Assembly (NCBI GenBank): GCA_023053575.1
Contig: JAKZAP010000021.1
Span: 16,120,212-16,184,211 of the forward strand
Direction: 5' to 3'
From: Branchinecta lynchi
Taxonomy: Eukaryota; Arthropoda; Branchiopoda; Anostraca; Branchinectidae
DNA length: 64,000 nucleotides
A program made the translations under genes and the position numbers. This document shows positions 22,078 through 33,867 of this stretch, piece by piece. The notes under the pieces are model-generated. The model searched no databases. It was not told where the DNA came from and was given only the letters and a program-made list of their open reading frames with translations. Every line of letters begins with the position of its first letter. The first letter of the stretch is position 1.

Positions 22078-22708
22078 ATTATAATTTTTACATTTACCAT
22101 TTCGGCCGCTAGCCAGCGCCCTCTTCCGAGGCTGGGAAGTCAGCTACCTAGTCTGCATCTGCTCGAAGCGCGCCTAAAGGACAGGTCGTACTTACGATAG
22201 TAATTCAGTCATTCTACTTCAGTAGTATTTCCATCCATTCTCGTTTCCGAGATTCTGCAGTTAATATAAGTGTATCCAATTAAAGAGGTTTCTGCTCTTT
22301 ACGTGACATATAAGGCACCCGATCATTGGCTCCGAGGAGCTTTTTCCGTCCGAAGACCGGTTATGCACATTTTGCCAAGATTGTCATCCAAGGCAAGGGG
22401 CAAGGAAAGAGGCTAAAATCAGCCGTAGCCGATCTCGAAGGTGAAGCCAGGGCAAAAGCCTCTGGAAGTCCTGGGTGTTGCCCTCCTGAGACGTATGGAA
22501 GGTGCCATTGTGCCATAGAGGCAAACATACGAGACTCACAGTAAATATGCAAATGTAGGAAGAAATGGGAGAGTGACTGGCATTTGTGACTGGGAAGCGA
22601 TAGGTAATAGGGAACAGATAGGAAATGTTGAAGAATAGCAAAGTTAGCTATTAGGCTAAACTGTACTCCGATATCATGAGATGCTTTTTTCGACTCTTCC
22701 TGTCAATG
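22078..22708. other. No gene; part of a dispersed repeat
   Basis: 22430-22660 matches parts of 19640-19680 and 20115-20268. The rest is unassigned. Confidence 0.4.
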
Positions 22709-22897
22709 CTTGTTATCAGGGCGGTATCCAGAGAGGAGGTTCGAACCCCCTCCGAAACATATAAGAATTATCGTTTTCATAGGGTTGAACCTCTGACTGA
22801 CCTATACCTTCTTTTTAACTTTTTGGTATAGATTAGGTCTGAAACGCGGGTAAAACTCCCTCCGAAATAAATTCCTGGATACAGGATTACTTGTTAT
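22709..22897. mobile_element. hAT MITE (CAGGGC-GTATCCAG family) with 8-bp TSD
   Basis: The element 22717-22889 begins CAGGGCGGTATCCAG. The right side has AATTCCTGGATACAG but a worn last few bases. The flanks are CTTGTTAT at 22709-22716 and 22890-22897. The tRNA-like motif GGTTCGAACCCCC inside is part of the MITE. Related elements: 30783-30981, 49362-49555 and the fragment at 45466. Confidence 0.72.
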
Positions 22898-22984
22898 GCA
22901 AAATATTTACTGCACAACATTTTGAAAATCACAACAGACTGCATCCGAAGTGTTGTCTGTTGAAAACTGCTGCAGAAACTGAAG

Positions 22985-23400
22985 ATCCCGACACTTACTT
23001 ACCGGCGGAAAAGAGGGGAAATGCTACTAGTGTACAGAATCCTCAACTCTAATTGTGTCCCCTCCCAATTCGCCCCCCACAACCACTCACGGACTAGGGG
23101 CCACTCCTGGAAACTGTCCAGAAGGTCCAACACCTCTCGTGTTCGCCAGCACTTCTTCAGTAACCGAGCTGTTCCATAGGAACAGCTTGTCCGAACCAAC
23201 TGTCACCAGCGAAACACTCGAAGGTTTCAAAAAGCGACTCGACGAGGACTGGCGTGGGCAGCCCTGGAAAAAGGACTGGTGCGCCCCGGAAGCAGCAACC
23301 AGATCATACCATCATCGTCATAAGCAAGCTACTCATCGGGATACAACATCCTTATTGCTTGCAAGTGCAATTTAAGGTAAGGTAATCCTTGTGTTATCTG
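22985..23400 (+). pseudogene. CR1/Jockey-like RT C-terminal fragment
   Basis: The frames give RRSNTSRVRQHFFSNRAVP (about 23121-23179), then after a small frame change near 23180 NSLSEPTVTSETLEGFKKRL and DEDWRGQPWKKDW (to about 23280). These are the standard RHFFSNR / WNSLP / FKxxLDxxW end of CR1-type ORF2. After the stop, TGCAATTTAAGGTAAGGTAA (about 23367) matches the 3' end of the fragment at 15363-15850. Upstream motifs are lost. Confidence 0.75.
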
Positions 23401-23611
23401 TTATGAAACTTCTGACAGGGAATCATTTTCATGAAAATTCGGAAGGGATGGTTGGTTTGACTTTGCGGAAGCCGCAGGTGGAAGTCTGAAAGGTGAAGCC
23501 TGGCTTTTACATGCAACATGACTTTCTTTCAATTTCGTTCTACGACTTACCAAGGCTGCACTAGACCATTTTGAATGTTGACTACACTGTCAGAAGTTTC
23601 ATAACAGACAA

Positions 23612-23958
23612 CACACAGGCAGAGGCGTTACTAGCCAAAATGTTTTTTTTTTGGGGGGGGGAGGGGGACGAGGCATTTACCGACTGGCTGGTAATTTTTA
23701 CCGTCTTTTTCTGCAGAAAAACAACTGTTTTCAACAGCACATTTTTGAAAAAATCGACTGATTTTCAGGAAAACCGTTTATTTTGACGAAAAATCGACCA
23801 ATTTTCAGAAAAACCGACTGTTTTCATGAACAAATCAACTGTGTTGACGAAAATCACGGCACTTTGCGCCGACTCGGTTATTTTTTTTACCGACTGGCCG
23901 ACAGCATTGGGGGGCGGGGGCGTCCCCCCCCCCCAGTCGTGACGCCCCTGCACACAGG
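23612..23958 (+). mobile_element. hAT MITE (CAGAGGCGTTACTA family), copy 1, 8-bp TSD
   Basis: The element 23620-23950 runs from CAGAGGCGTTACTAGCC to GTCGTGACGCCCCTG, and both flanks read CACACAGG (23612-23619 and 23951-23958). The interior is a series of ATCGACTGATTTTCAG-like short units. Long G and C runs (23651-23667, 23924-23936) sit just inside the termini. A reverse-orientation copy is at 60850-61177. Confidence 0.88.
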
Positions 23959-25125
23959 AGATATTGTCTGTTATGATGCATTTGTTATCTGTTGTTCATA
24001 ACAAGCAAAGATAATTTGTAGACTACATTGGACTGAAATAAAATCAACGAAGAAACCAACAGAGAAAGAAACCATTGTTTTAATTTTCGGTTTCTTGTTG
24101 GTTTTCTGCTTTGGTTTTGTTTTATTGGTTGTCGATCTGGTTGACCTTAATCCTTGTTTTGGCATTTTTCCTCAAAATTTCTTTCTGCGCTGAAGAAGGG
24201 ATGTTGTCCGGTTGTGGATGTGGCCGGTTGTCCTCCCAAAATATTCGCTTTTATGTATGTTTTTCGCCTTTACAAACCCCATTTTCGTTGGTTTCTTCGT
24301 TGATTTTTTGTGGTATAACAAGCATTGCCAGGAAGAGTCGAAAACCGCCAAAAAAGCATGACTTTTTCGATATCATGATGCCAAAATTAAAAGCCAGCAG
24401 GAATGTTTTTCGCGGCATTTCTGCTCTTCTTGTATGCATAACGTTTCAATGAGTATCCTAAAACAGATACCATACTACAGGAGTGCTGCATGAAGCCGCC
24501 ACCCTAAACTCCTATTTTTGGGAAATGACTTAGGGAAAAAGAGTAAAGGTTGAGATAAAATTCAGTAGAGTATCCTGAAAGGAAGCTTAGAACCTTCACT
24601 TTCTGCTGGTACCATAGTTTACTTGTAATTGTTCAAGGCTAAGCTAGAGAACACGAAAGTATGTAGGCACCCAAGTGATCATGAAGTCGCCCACTTTGCT
24701 AAAAAATAGTATTTTGCTACATGGTGAAGTTAGAGGCCAGCTGTTTGGTCAGAGAGGTTCCTTGACCTTTTGCAAATAACAAAATTTGCTGTTTTCTTGG
24801 AATTTGCATGATTTTTCTGGGGTGGCAGCTTCATGATCCAAGGTGGCAGGATCATGTACCATGGCCAATTGGGGGGTGGGCGGTGCCATAGTAAGGGCAG
24901 CTTCATGAAACACTCCTGTAAGTGTTATCTGCTGAAACTGCGCATCCTTGTGTAGTCTGTTATGAAACTTCTGACAGTGTAAAATGCATACAACACGAAT
25001 AAACAAAATGTTTAATGCCAACAGTATAATACGAGGAAATTCGTACAAAACAGTTATGAATATCTCTTTAAAACACGCTTGTTCGTCCTGTAATTTTTTG
25101 TTCTTTTTGCGTTCTCCGTATGAGG
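23959..25125. other. No gene recognised
   Basis: Frames of 113 and 152 codons (24111-24452 plus, 24749-25207 minus) show no domain and partly run into the next MITE. TTATGAAACTTCTGACAG at about 24960 recurs at 23401, a minor repeat. Confidence 0.4.
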
Positions 25126-25469
25126 GGAGGGGGCAGGCACGTACGAAGAGGGGGGGGGGGCCTCCGGGCCCGGCCCCCCCCGAAATCTCACGATTTTTTT
25201 TCCGCATAATTTTCTGATCCAGAATAAGGGATAGTGGTTAATTACTGATCTAGACAGAATTTTTCTAGGGAATAAAGCGGTCGTAGGCACGCTAAAGAAA
25301 GGACAAGTGTAAAAATTTCGAAAAAACAACTGAGTGTTCTCCATCTTCTCCAGCTTTGGGGTAAAAAACGACGAATTAGTGAGACGAATATAATGCGCCT
25401 TTCATATACTGTTTTGAAGGATTTGGACCCCCACCGAAAAAAATTCCTGCGTACGTGCCTGGGAGGGGG
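25126..25469. mobile_element. hAT MITE (CAGGCACGTACG family), 8-bp TSD
   Basis: The element 25134-25461 has inverted ends CAGGCACGTACG and CGTACGTGCCTG, with flanking GGAGGGGG at 25126-25133 and 25462-25469. G-rich and C-rich runs follow the left end, as in the related CAGGGCCGTATCC elements. The TSD is low-complexity, so the match is a little less informative than the others. Confidence 0.75.
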
Positions 25470-25994
25470 AGCCGTTTTTATTATCCTTATGTGAGTGGAG
25501 CACGAGGGAGGTGCTAAACTATATTCCGAGACGCCAAATACCAAAACGACGCCCAAAGCACAGAAGATTCATTAAAAAAAAATACAAATACCCGTAAGAA
25601 CTTCAAACCGAAGGAATGAAAAAAGTAAAAAGAAGAAAACTTAAGTAGATAACAATCACAGTAACCTAAACATATTCCAACCTAGGCCCTTGTAGAATTA
25701 TTAACCTAAGCCGACATCGAGTATCATCATGGTGATGAAGCCAAAGATAGCGGTCCATGTTGATAGTTTTTCGTTTCCGCTACAAAAGAATAAATATATA
25801 AGTTTGCAATCCTTGCAAAGAATAAATATAGTCTTCAAATTAGGAAAGACCGAAGGATGTCATTGATTTGTATGAGGAACTTGACTGTTGATTTTGGAAC
25901 ATCGATCTGGTTCTTGCGGGTAATGCCGATGCAAAAATAAACCTGTTGTCCAAGAAATCCTGTTCTTTTCCATGTTAAAAAGCCAAAAAAAGTG
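25470..25994. other. No gene recognised
   Basis: AT-rich and unassigned. Confidence 0.4.
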
Positions 25995-26675
25995 TTGAAG
26001 TTCAATGGGCACATCAAACTACCCCAGTCCCACTCTGTAACAATCTAGGAACAACGCTTACCCCCTAGATCAGCAGCTTTTTCAACAGTTTCCTCTCTGT
26101 GATATTTCAAAGCGTAATTTTTTGGGCCAGTACATGCTCAATTTACTAACTTGGACAAAGACAAAAGTGATGTTTCTTATAATACTTAGTAGACCTTTAT
26201 TGTATGCATAAATGAGCTTGTATAATTCAGATTTGAATAAGTTATTTGTCTTTGAATGATTTTTGTACGGTAGCTATGTTATATTTTATAAGCTTATTGC
26301 AAATTCTGGTACATTTTATAAAGCAAGCTAATCAAGCTTCACAACACTAATCCACAAAGAAAAACTTTTAATAGGCACTTTAAGCCATGGAACTTCTGAT
26401 GAAACACTAGAACAATCAGGTAAACTGCATCTGCGGCTTGACTTTGGTGACATCTCAAATATATCCTTTTATATCAAGCATTGCTGGGAGTTTTTTATTC
26501 CTGCCACGATATCCCAGCTCCTAAGATTTGGATCGCCGAAATACCAGAGAGGTAAAGACAAGGGATACCAAGAAAACGGCCGATGTTTGTAGCGCCTTCT
26601 AAAGGATGTCGGAAATGTTTATTTGTGAAGCATTTAATACAAAGTAAGGCATTAGAAGTGACCATTGTGCTTTAA
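25995..26675 (-). mobile_element. TTAA-flanked MITE, family 1, copy 2
   Basis: Reverse-strand copy of 183-859. TTAA is intact at 26672-26675 and changed to TTGA at 25995-25998. The ends CAATGGGCAC and ACCATTGTGCT are retained. A 2-base deletion relative to the other copies breaks the internal 70-codon frame. Confidence 0.7.
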
Positions 26676-27163
26676 ACTCCACATTGAGAAATAACTGAGA
26701 TGATTGACATAAATTTGAAAACTGAGTGAACTATACCATTGGAAAGAACATAGCTGACTTGGTGTGCTTTTAAATTGTGCTAAGTGTTAGATGACGACAT
26801 GAGCACCATCTAACAGGTAGATAAGTTTTAACTTTCTGAGTTCCTACTCATGCAAATGACATACACAAAACTGGGCCCAAAACTTATGAAAATATAGTTA
26901 GCACAGTTTTGAACACGGTACATTTCAGCTTTACACAAATGTCCAGGTTTTGATATGGGCTTAAATGAAATTTGCCTGGCCGAATGGCTTTTAATTGTCC
27001 ATAATTAAAAAATGTAACGCCAAATGTAATAATAAATAAAATATCAAGTGATGCCTGGAGAAGTTTTTAAATAATGTTGTATGACCATCTGACTAATAAA
27101 CACTATATACCTGACTATGCATATATATTTTCGTTTGTCTTCTGTAGGCTTATCAGTAAACCA
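26676..27163. other. No gene recognised
   Basis: AT-rich and apparently unique. Confidence 0.4.
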
Positions 27164-27451
27164 TTAACATTTACACATTGATTTATTCTCACGCTCCGTA
27201 TAAATGCAAATTCCAATACATAGACATATTCCCACCCAGACCACGCCTATCGCTAATCCCATCCAGATTTCGGGTGTATACCTGGCCCATTCGCTCAAAT
27301 TCCAAGTTTCGCTACCTACTGTTTTCCTAATCCCTTGCCAGGAGTTTCCCAGGAAATGTTCCCACTTCCAACAACCGTAATCGGAGTCCCAGGGGCTGTC
27401 GAATCCCGGTTGCAGCTGCCGCTCGTGACTTATCGGATACAAGTATTCCTC
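27164..27451 (-). CDS. Hypothetical membrane-anchored protein tail
   Basis: The minus-strand frame follows a TGA near 27452 and ends at TAA 27164-27166. There is no ATG near the start, so if real it is a 3' exon or a truncated copy. The translation is unusual for this window: tryptophan-rich with hydrophilic segments (WDSDYGCWKWEHF, NSWQGIRKTVG, NLSEWARYTPEIW), then one strong hydrophobic helix (MGLAIGVVWVGICLCIGICI) and a short basic, cysteine-containing tail. That is the layout of the end of a type I membrane protein. NLS would be an N-glycosylation site. I recognise no family. It lies in single-copy sequence between a MITE and a retroelement-like tail. Confidence 0.3.
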   Translation of the reverse strand, partial: EEYLYPISHERQLQPGFDSPWDSDYGCWKWEHFLGNSWQGIRKTVGSETWNLSEWARYTPEIWMGLAIGVVWVGICLCIGICIYTERENKSMCKC

Positions 27452-27783
27452 TCATTCCAGGACCCCTCTTAGCTTTAATAATTCAAATTCAAATTCGTTT
27501 ATTTCCATGATATCTTTTAACAAAAATAGCGGTGGATCGTCATAAATGGTCGACATAGTCATAGAAATCACATATATATATTACAATTATAGAATTTTAA
27601 AACACAATCCAATAACAAACGTATTTACAAAACATGTCAATTTAAAATTCATAACTCAATACTAATACAACTTACTTCCATCATCTCTCCCTCCTTTCTT
27701 AAACCCGGAAAACCGATACCATACAGTACATTAACCCTCTAACACTTAGGCCTACTGAGTTTCTCACTTGTCGTGTTTTGCTA
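27452..27783. other. Retroelement-tail-like and unassigned sequence
   Basis: 27478-27500 has AATTCAAATTCAAATTC followed by T-rich then A-rich sequence. This is the pattern expected of a reverse-strand non-LTR 3' end. No coding part. Confidence 0.35.
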
Positions 27784-27784
27784 C

Positions 27785-28174
27785 CTTTAATCAGGGACCC
27801 ATAAATGTCCTGTAACGACTCGCCATTCAGAGGGCTTGTCATTTCCTATGCTTCTATGTTGCTATGTTGCCCGAGCCTCACCTAGTTTCCAAAAATCCCG
27901 CTTGGGTCGAATCGGTGTTCTTGCTCAGATAGACAAAATTTGTTGACACAAGTCAGGACTATTCAGCATGCCACCAGGTACCTAAGCTAGGACAAAAGAT
28001 CCAGGATACTCTTCCATTACAGAGAAATATTCCTAGTTCAGGACAAAAGCTACGAAAATGTTTCTCTACCTGAATAGTCGGTTATTTTATCCCCGTGGGT
28101 ATTTCTCGAACTATCTGACGCAAGCCCCCTGAATGGTGAGTCATTACAGGAAATTTATGGGTCCCTGCTTTAGT
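27785..28174. mobile_element. TIR element CAGGGACCCATAAAT, about 376 bp
   Basis: The ends 27792-27838 and about 28121-28167 are long inverted repeats (CAGGGACCCATAAATGTCCT against AGGAAATTTATGGGTCCCTG). The immediate flanks CTTTAAT and CTTTAGT match at 6 of 7 positions, possibly a worn hAT-type TSD. No coding capacity. Confidence 0.65.
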
Positions 28175-28199
28175 GCATATCATGCTGTCGTCGATGGTT

Positions 28200-28420
28200 A
28201 TTGGCGATAAGTTTGTCCATCAGAAAAAACAGTTATGTAAATTTTGTCCTTTTTTCGCTAGAAGTCAGGCCCTGAAAAGACCTTAAAACGAGCCTAAAAG
28301 TTAAAACATCCAAAGCCGTGGGCAATTTGTTGAAAGTAGAGCCTAGTTATAAAGTCTTAAACTGTTTTAAATACTAGGTTTAAAGAGTAAATAATAAGAG
28401 GGGGCCTTTAACACCAATTT
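28200..28420 (+). repeat. Foldback family T, single arm
   Basis: Shares CCATCAGAAAAAACAGTTATG, TTGTTGAAAGTAGAGCC and the GGCCTTTAAC end with 10796-10990 and the arms of 13741-14015. Confidence 0.5.
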
Positions 28421-28954
28421 ATGCCCACACATTTTCATGCCTCGAAAGAGTCGAGTCCCGCTTTTTGGTAATTTAGCAAACCGCAAACTTCACTTTAATT
28501 TTTTTCAAATTAACTGAATGTACTTTGACTTAAAATAGACAAGAAAACATAGGACAATAATTAAACAGATATGTATCAAATATACTTTCTGCACACAAAC
28601 CGAACGAGAACCGGATGTAAAAAGGGAATCGAGTGAGCCGAACGGGAACCAGGTGTAAAAGAAAGAATCGAGTGAGCAAACCCTCACCAATCCCCAGCCT
28701 CCGAGTACTCACGATATCCCCCTGATATATTCCCAGCTTGTTTTCCACTTGTTACCTCACAATAGGACGGTCCGACAATCACTTGATTATAAAAATCTAT
28801 TAATGTCAATTAGTCCAATAGAGAGTTCCCACGGCTGGGAGTGAAAACGCTAAGGGGATGTTAATAAATAGCGCAATTGCATGGGGGTACTGCTGCGGGT
28901 CTTTCGAACGGCCCTCACAGAAGCCCACAAGTGCGAGATTCAAACCGTTGATTA
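28421..28954. other. No gene recognised
   Basis: No repeat or gene signal seen. Confidence 0.4.
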
Positions 28955-29245
28955 ATGCCGGAACTTGGGGTGGTGGAAGAGGGGTGGCAAAGACAGGCAC
29001 AGTATAAAAAAAAACAATCAGATAACAAAGATGAGAAGGTTGGTTACCGCCACTTCCATTCCAGGGAATATGGTCGTTATCACATTCATTCCAACCGAAA
29101 CCGTTGGCTGTCGCCGGAAATTGTGGTGGTGGTGGGGAAGGGTTTTAAAACTCGATAACAAAGATGGGAAGGTTGGTTGTAGGGAATATGGTCGTTTTCG
29201 CATTTATTTCAACCGAAAATCAAAGCGTTGACTGACGCCGCAGTG
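28955..29245. repeat. Local duplication
   Basis: Segments at about 29020-29115 and 29153-29235 share GATAACAAAGATG-GAAGGTTGG, GGGAATATGGTCGTT and TTCCAACCGAAA-like motifs, giving a decayed tandem pair. The open frames here follow the duplication and are not supported as genes. Confidence 0.45.
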
Positions 29246-29717
29246 TATTTTTTCTTTTTTCTTTTCCACACTTCACTATTACCTTTCGCTGTTTCAGTGC
29301 ATAATCAAACTTAGCATGATCACCATTCAGTGGTGCCATTTCAGCAAACGTTGGGGGTGGGGGAGGGGAGGCAAAGATCAATTTTGTTCGAGGACAATTT
29401 TGTCCTCCATCCCATGTTTTGCTCTTTTTAGTTTACATTTGAAGTAGTTTTCGTATAAACCTTAAAGTATAGTGACTACTTTTGCACTTTGTCCTTTGGA
29501 ACATATACAGAGGCAAAAAATATCACCACTGAGGAAGATTTTGAAGTCTCTAATCAATCTGAACCAGCTAATTCCCGGGAAGCTAACTTCAGATTATGCT
29601 TGGAGCTGTTCAAGTTCAAATTCTTTTTATTAACAAACTTATATATTTACAACTAGCATAATACTAACATAGACAACAATCAAGAAGTCTATTTCTTTTC
29701 AAATCTAAATCTATTTA
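29246..29717. other. No gene recognised
   Basis: 29607-29660 has TTCAAGTTCAAATTC followed by AT-rich sequence, again tail-like. Confidence 0.35.
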
Positions 29718-30167
29718 TTAAAGGACACCTGAACAATGAAACCATAGGCCTAATTGAACACACCATAGAGAATGCATTCACAGACATGGCCACGGAGAGC
29801 ATTCTTCTCCTGAGCGTGACGTTTTCAAAATAGGATGTCTGTTTCTGGAGGTTTGCACATGCAGACACCAATACAAAAAGCGCAATTCATTCAAATCTTG
29901 TACAGCGCTGGTCGGATCGTATTGGAATTTCTTGTAGATATATGTTTGGGCTTAACTGGTTAACAAATATTCCAGAAGGGTTGATTGGAGACATTGGTTC
30001 ATTTCTAAAATTGTTCGGTACTGAAATAAGGACAGATGCAAAATGGAGCGAAAATCATGGCTTGGAAACACTATTTCATATTTGGATTGGGTTTTCTGCA
30101 GGCAATGTTAACGGAAGTCGTACAGATAGGGATGATACTTGGTACTCTTCGTTCAGGTGTCCTTTAA
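29718..30167 (+). mobile_element. TTAA-flanked MITE, family 2, copy 3
   Basis: TTAA at 29718-29721 and 30164-30167. Termini AGGACACCTGAACAATG and TTCAGGTGTCCT. The best preserved of the three copies (others at 7509-7949 and 9093-9539). Confidence 0.85.
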
Positions 30168-30645
30168 GCAAAAAAAATAAATCTAATTTAATCTAACTTT
30201 AAAAAAAAATAAAATATAATACTTTAATAATAAAAAAAATAAATCTAATTTAGAAAATAAATCTATTTATTAAGCAAACACATCTATTTATTAAGCAAAA
30301 TCCCAAGGGCTCTATGGCCCGTTGGTTGGGAAACATCTATGGCCCGATGGTTGGGAAACAGGAGCTTAACGGGAGCTGAGATTTCTTTTCCCGATATTTA
30401 AGACTCTTGGTAAGGTCTGAAGATGACCTTTGACGAGAGGGGTCTGTCCAACTTTTGCTAGTTCGGGAACTTTCGCATGAACTATGATCATGGAATTAGT
30501 ACGCATACAAAGGCCCGGACACAATGGTTTAAGAAATCCGATCATCCTTGGGGGGGGGGGGGGGGGTATTCAATTTTTTTTTTTTTATATGTAACCACTG
30601 CGAACGAGTGGTCCAATTAGAGTGACACCTGATGAGTGGTAGCAG
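30168..30645. other. AT-rich low complexity, then unassigned
   Basis: 30170-30300 is made of AAATAAATCTAATTTA-like repeats. A G run occupies about 30549-30567, followed by a T run. No gene. Confidence 0.4.
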
Positions 30646-30783
30646 GAATAGATACATATTCTTTGAGCCCAAGCTGAATTTGAAACATTTATTCAAACAA
30701 TAAGGGCCGAAATATCGCTGATGAAGAATCATAGCTGACGTATCCGTTGTAAACATAGTTTGAATAAATATACGAATAGATAC
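30646..30783. mobile_element. Penelope-like terminal repeat pair with internal deletion, 10-bp TSD
   Basis: A short minus piece (TTCTTTGAGCCCAAGCTG to CAAACAAT, about 30658-30702) is joined directly to a plus piece (about 30703-30770, GGGCCGAAATATCGCTG onward). Both flanks read GAATAGATAC (30646-30655 and 30774-30783). The TSD shows one insertion event of a deleted pair, or deletion after insertion. Confidence 0.75.
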
Positions 30784-30981
30784 CCTAGATCAGGCCCGTA
30801 TCCACAAATTATTTTCGGGGGGGGGGGGGGGGGGGTGCCTGCGGGGGCTGCGGGTCGGACAAAAAAGTACAAAAAATACATAGATCAGAGGGAAAAGCCT
30901 ACAAAAATGACTATTTTGGTATGGTTCGGGGGGGGGGGGTCCCTAGCCCCCCCCCCCCCTGGATACGGCCCTGCCCTAGAT
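30783..30981. mobile_element. hAT MITE (CAGGNCCGTATCCA family), 8-bp TSD
   Basis: The element 30791-30973 begins CAGGCCCGTATCCA and ends TGGATACGGCCCTG. Flanks CCCTAGAT at 30783-30790 and 30974-30981. Very long G runs (about 30819-30835 and 30928-30938) and a C run (30947-30958) lie just inside. It shares GTCGGACAAAAAAGTACAA and AGATCAGAGG with 49362-49555. Confidence 0.88.
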
Positions 30982-33114
30982 ATACGATTCATCTGTCCGA
31001 CAGCATCCGGTAATGGAGAGGGAAGTCTGGAAAGATTTTAGTGCGTGTGGTAACTTTTTCGGGAAAACACATCGTTGTTTCATTGACCGCTGAGTTTTCC
31101 TAAGTAATACCTTGGTAATACGTTTTACCGATATTTATACCCAAATAATTCAAAATATAGCGGAGCGGAGCGAGTCCCTGTAACGTTTCATAACGCTTAT
31201 TTGAAGCGGAACGTTACGTCTTTGCATTATCAAGACACGATTTATGGCTTGTGTATCGGCTCAAAGTAAATCAGTATCTATTTATAAATGGCGCCATTTC
31301 AGTAAACCTCGGAGGGGTAACCCTTGGCAGTGCTATTCCACGCAACCCTTTTCAAACAAATACAAAGTAGATTTGTTCTGAATTTACATTTAGAAATTTA
31401 TTGTCAACGCTTATATATTGTTGACACTTTTTCTTGAAGGACGAAAGATTAAAAAAAAAATCAAGATTTTCCGATAAAATACAGAGATCTCAAGACAAAA
31501 TTATATTGTAACTGAGCGCCACATGCAAAAATTAAAGAAATCAGCCTATTTTTTGCTAGAATACACAGGTTTTGCTCAAAACCAGATTAGAGACTGTGCA
31601 ATCCAATGTGAATTTACAATTTGCTAAATGCCTTTATGCCCTTATATGGATGATCAATAAGGTTTGTAGACTTGAGCCAAGACTACTTTATGTCGGTATG
31701 TCAGACAATATGCAATATAAACAAAACAAACTCGGATTGTAATCCCCTTTAAAATTCAGGGGAGCATGGCCCCCCTACCAAATGGCCCCACTGCGATTTA
31801 TGCTATCAAGAAAACCGCCATGGAGGGGTGGGGCAGATTCGAGCGAAACTTTATGGGTAGTAACAGCGGATGCTTTAGTTGTGTCAGAACCACATCTGGA
31901 CACGGCGTGGGGGGGGGGGGGATCTCGGAAATTCTGGAAGGCGTAGGGACGAAACTGCTGGAGAAATTGGTATGCAAATTGACAATACTATGCTCATTAT
32001 CCCCTAGATGTGTATGTATGTTAATAATACTATGTATCTTTGTCTCTCATTACTGAAGTTCGTATAAAGAGGATAAGTTTTAAGAACAAGATTTGAAGAA
32101 AATGAGAAAAAGGTACAGACGAAAATGTATGGTATCGTACCCTTTAATGAAGAGTTCTGCATGGTTATTGTGTTGGACGAACGATACAAATAAAACGAAC
32201 TGAATAGTTGCTCTTGTTTTTAATACATTAAGAAGTAGGCTTCTTTAATATCCCTATCAAATAAAGGTAGAAGTAACAATACTGCCGTAGGCTATCTATT
32301 TCTCTCACTACTGAAGTTTATATAAAGTTTTAAGAAAAAGAAAAGCACACGTGTTACGCGAGGGGTCGCCCACTCTCAATTTGGGGTACAGTGCCCCAGC
32401 TGGCAACGGCAGCGTTTGAACGAAGAATGATGATGATGATACAAAGATTTACGCACTTAAGAAGAGGAAAGTAGTGCATTATAGACAAATAAAAGGAAAA
32501 AATACACTGAGCTTTCGATAATGCAGTAAAGGCACGAGATAAAAGTAAACATTACAAAAAAGAAAGAAAAGGGACTAATCGGGTATAAAAAATCTTCTTC
32601 CTAGATTCTTGGCCGGCACCGGTACCGGCATCGATGGTTTCGGCCGGTGCCGGTGTAGCCTACATTAGGTGTCGGGGAGTTGCTAATCCCTCTGGTGCTG
32701 ATCTTGTTTTTGATACATTAATAGCGTGCATAGCTTTATTCAATACAGGCAAATGTAGAAGTAATAACACTGCTCTATATTCTTCTCGCACTACTAAAGT
32801 TTATATAAATATTCAAATTTTTCTGAACAGGCAACGCACACGTGTTCGCCATTTCAAACTCTGCAAAGCACACTCTCAGCTTGTTGCGTTGAGGTTCGCT
32901 GGGGTTGAAACTCCCGCCAAATGGGAAAACTGGTTTTGGCGGCGATTGCGAAATTCCACCCCTTCGGTGCATTCCTCCTTATCGTAAATCGTACAACCCA
33001 AACGTAACTCAATCCAGCTTGTGTAAAACGGAAGGAGATAGAGGCTCTCCCTAATCCGGCACACACTTAAAGGGCGGGAAAAGTAGTGGTCCTGGACTTA
33101 AATGTCAGTATCTG
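30982..33114. other. No gene; minor local repeats
   Basis: CTCACTACTGAAGTTTATAT-type segments recur near 32046, 32307 and 32785, with GTAGAAGTAACAATACTG-like sequence before two of them. Short frames (96-117 codons) at 31766-32056 and 32634-32987 show no recognisable family. Confidence 0.4.
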
Positions 33115-33792
33115 TTAAAGCACAATGGACACTTATAATGCTTTACTTTGTATTACATGCTTCACAAATAAAAATTTCCGACTTCATTTAGAAGGCGCTA
33201 CGAAAATAGGTCGTTTTCTTGTTATCCCTTGTCTTTACCTCTCTGGCATTTCGGCGATTCATATCTTAGGAGCTGGGATATCGTGGCAGGAAATTCAAAA
33301 ACTCCCAGCAATGCTTGATAGAAAAGGATATATTTGAGACATCACCAAAGTCGAGCCGCAGATGCAGTTTACCTGATTGTTCCAGTGTTTCATAAGAAGT
33401 TCCATGGCTTAAAGTGCCTATTCAAAGTTTTTCTTTGTGGAATAGTGTTGTGAAGCTTGATTAGCTTGCTTTACAAAATGTACAAGAATATGCAATAAGC
33501 TTATAAAAAATAACATAGGTACAAAAATCATCCAAAAACAAATAATCTGTTCAAATCTGAATTATACAAGCTGATTTATGCATAAAAAAAAGACCTACTA
33601 AGTATTATAAGAAACATCACTTTTATCTTTGTCCAAGCTAGTAAATTGAGCACGTACTGGCCTAAAAAATTACGCTTTGAAATATCACAGAGAGGAAAAT
33701 GTTGAAAAAGCTGCTGATCTAGGGGGTAAACATTGTTCCTAGGTTGTTACAGAGTGGGATTGGGGTAGTTTGACGTGCCCATTGAACTTTCA
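33115..33792 (+). mobile_element. TTAA-flanked MITE, family 1, copy 3
   Basis: TTAA at 33115-33118, worn to TTCA at 33789-33792. Keeps GCACAATGGACAC and GTGCCCATTGAAC ends. The 70-codon internal frame (33125-33337) is open as in copy 1. Confidence 0.72.
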
Positions 33793-33867
33793 CAATCTAT
33801 TTTATGTATTGTTTTGAATATGTTTCCCAGTCAGCTTGGGATCAAGGAGTATTTATCTACGAGGTAC

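Noticed and set aside
22745..22765. tRNA B-box-like motif GGTTCGAACCCCC
   Set aside because: No A box or cloverleaf is present. The motif is part of a hAT MITE with an 8-bp TSD.
24749..25207. 152-codon minus frame
   Set aside because: The N-terminal part is the G/C-run terminus of the hAT MITE at 25134 and the remainder has no recognisable motif.
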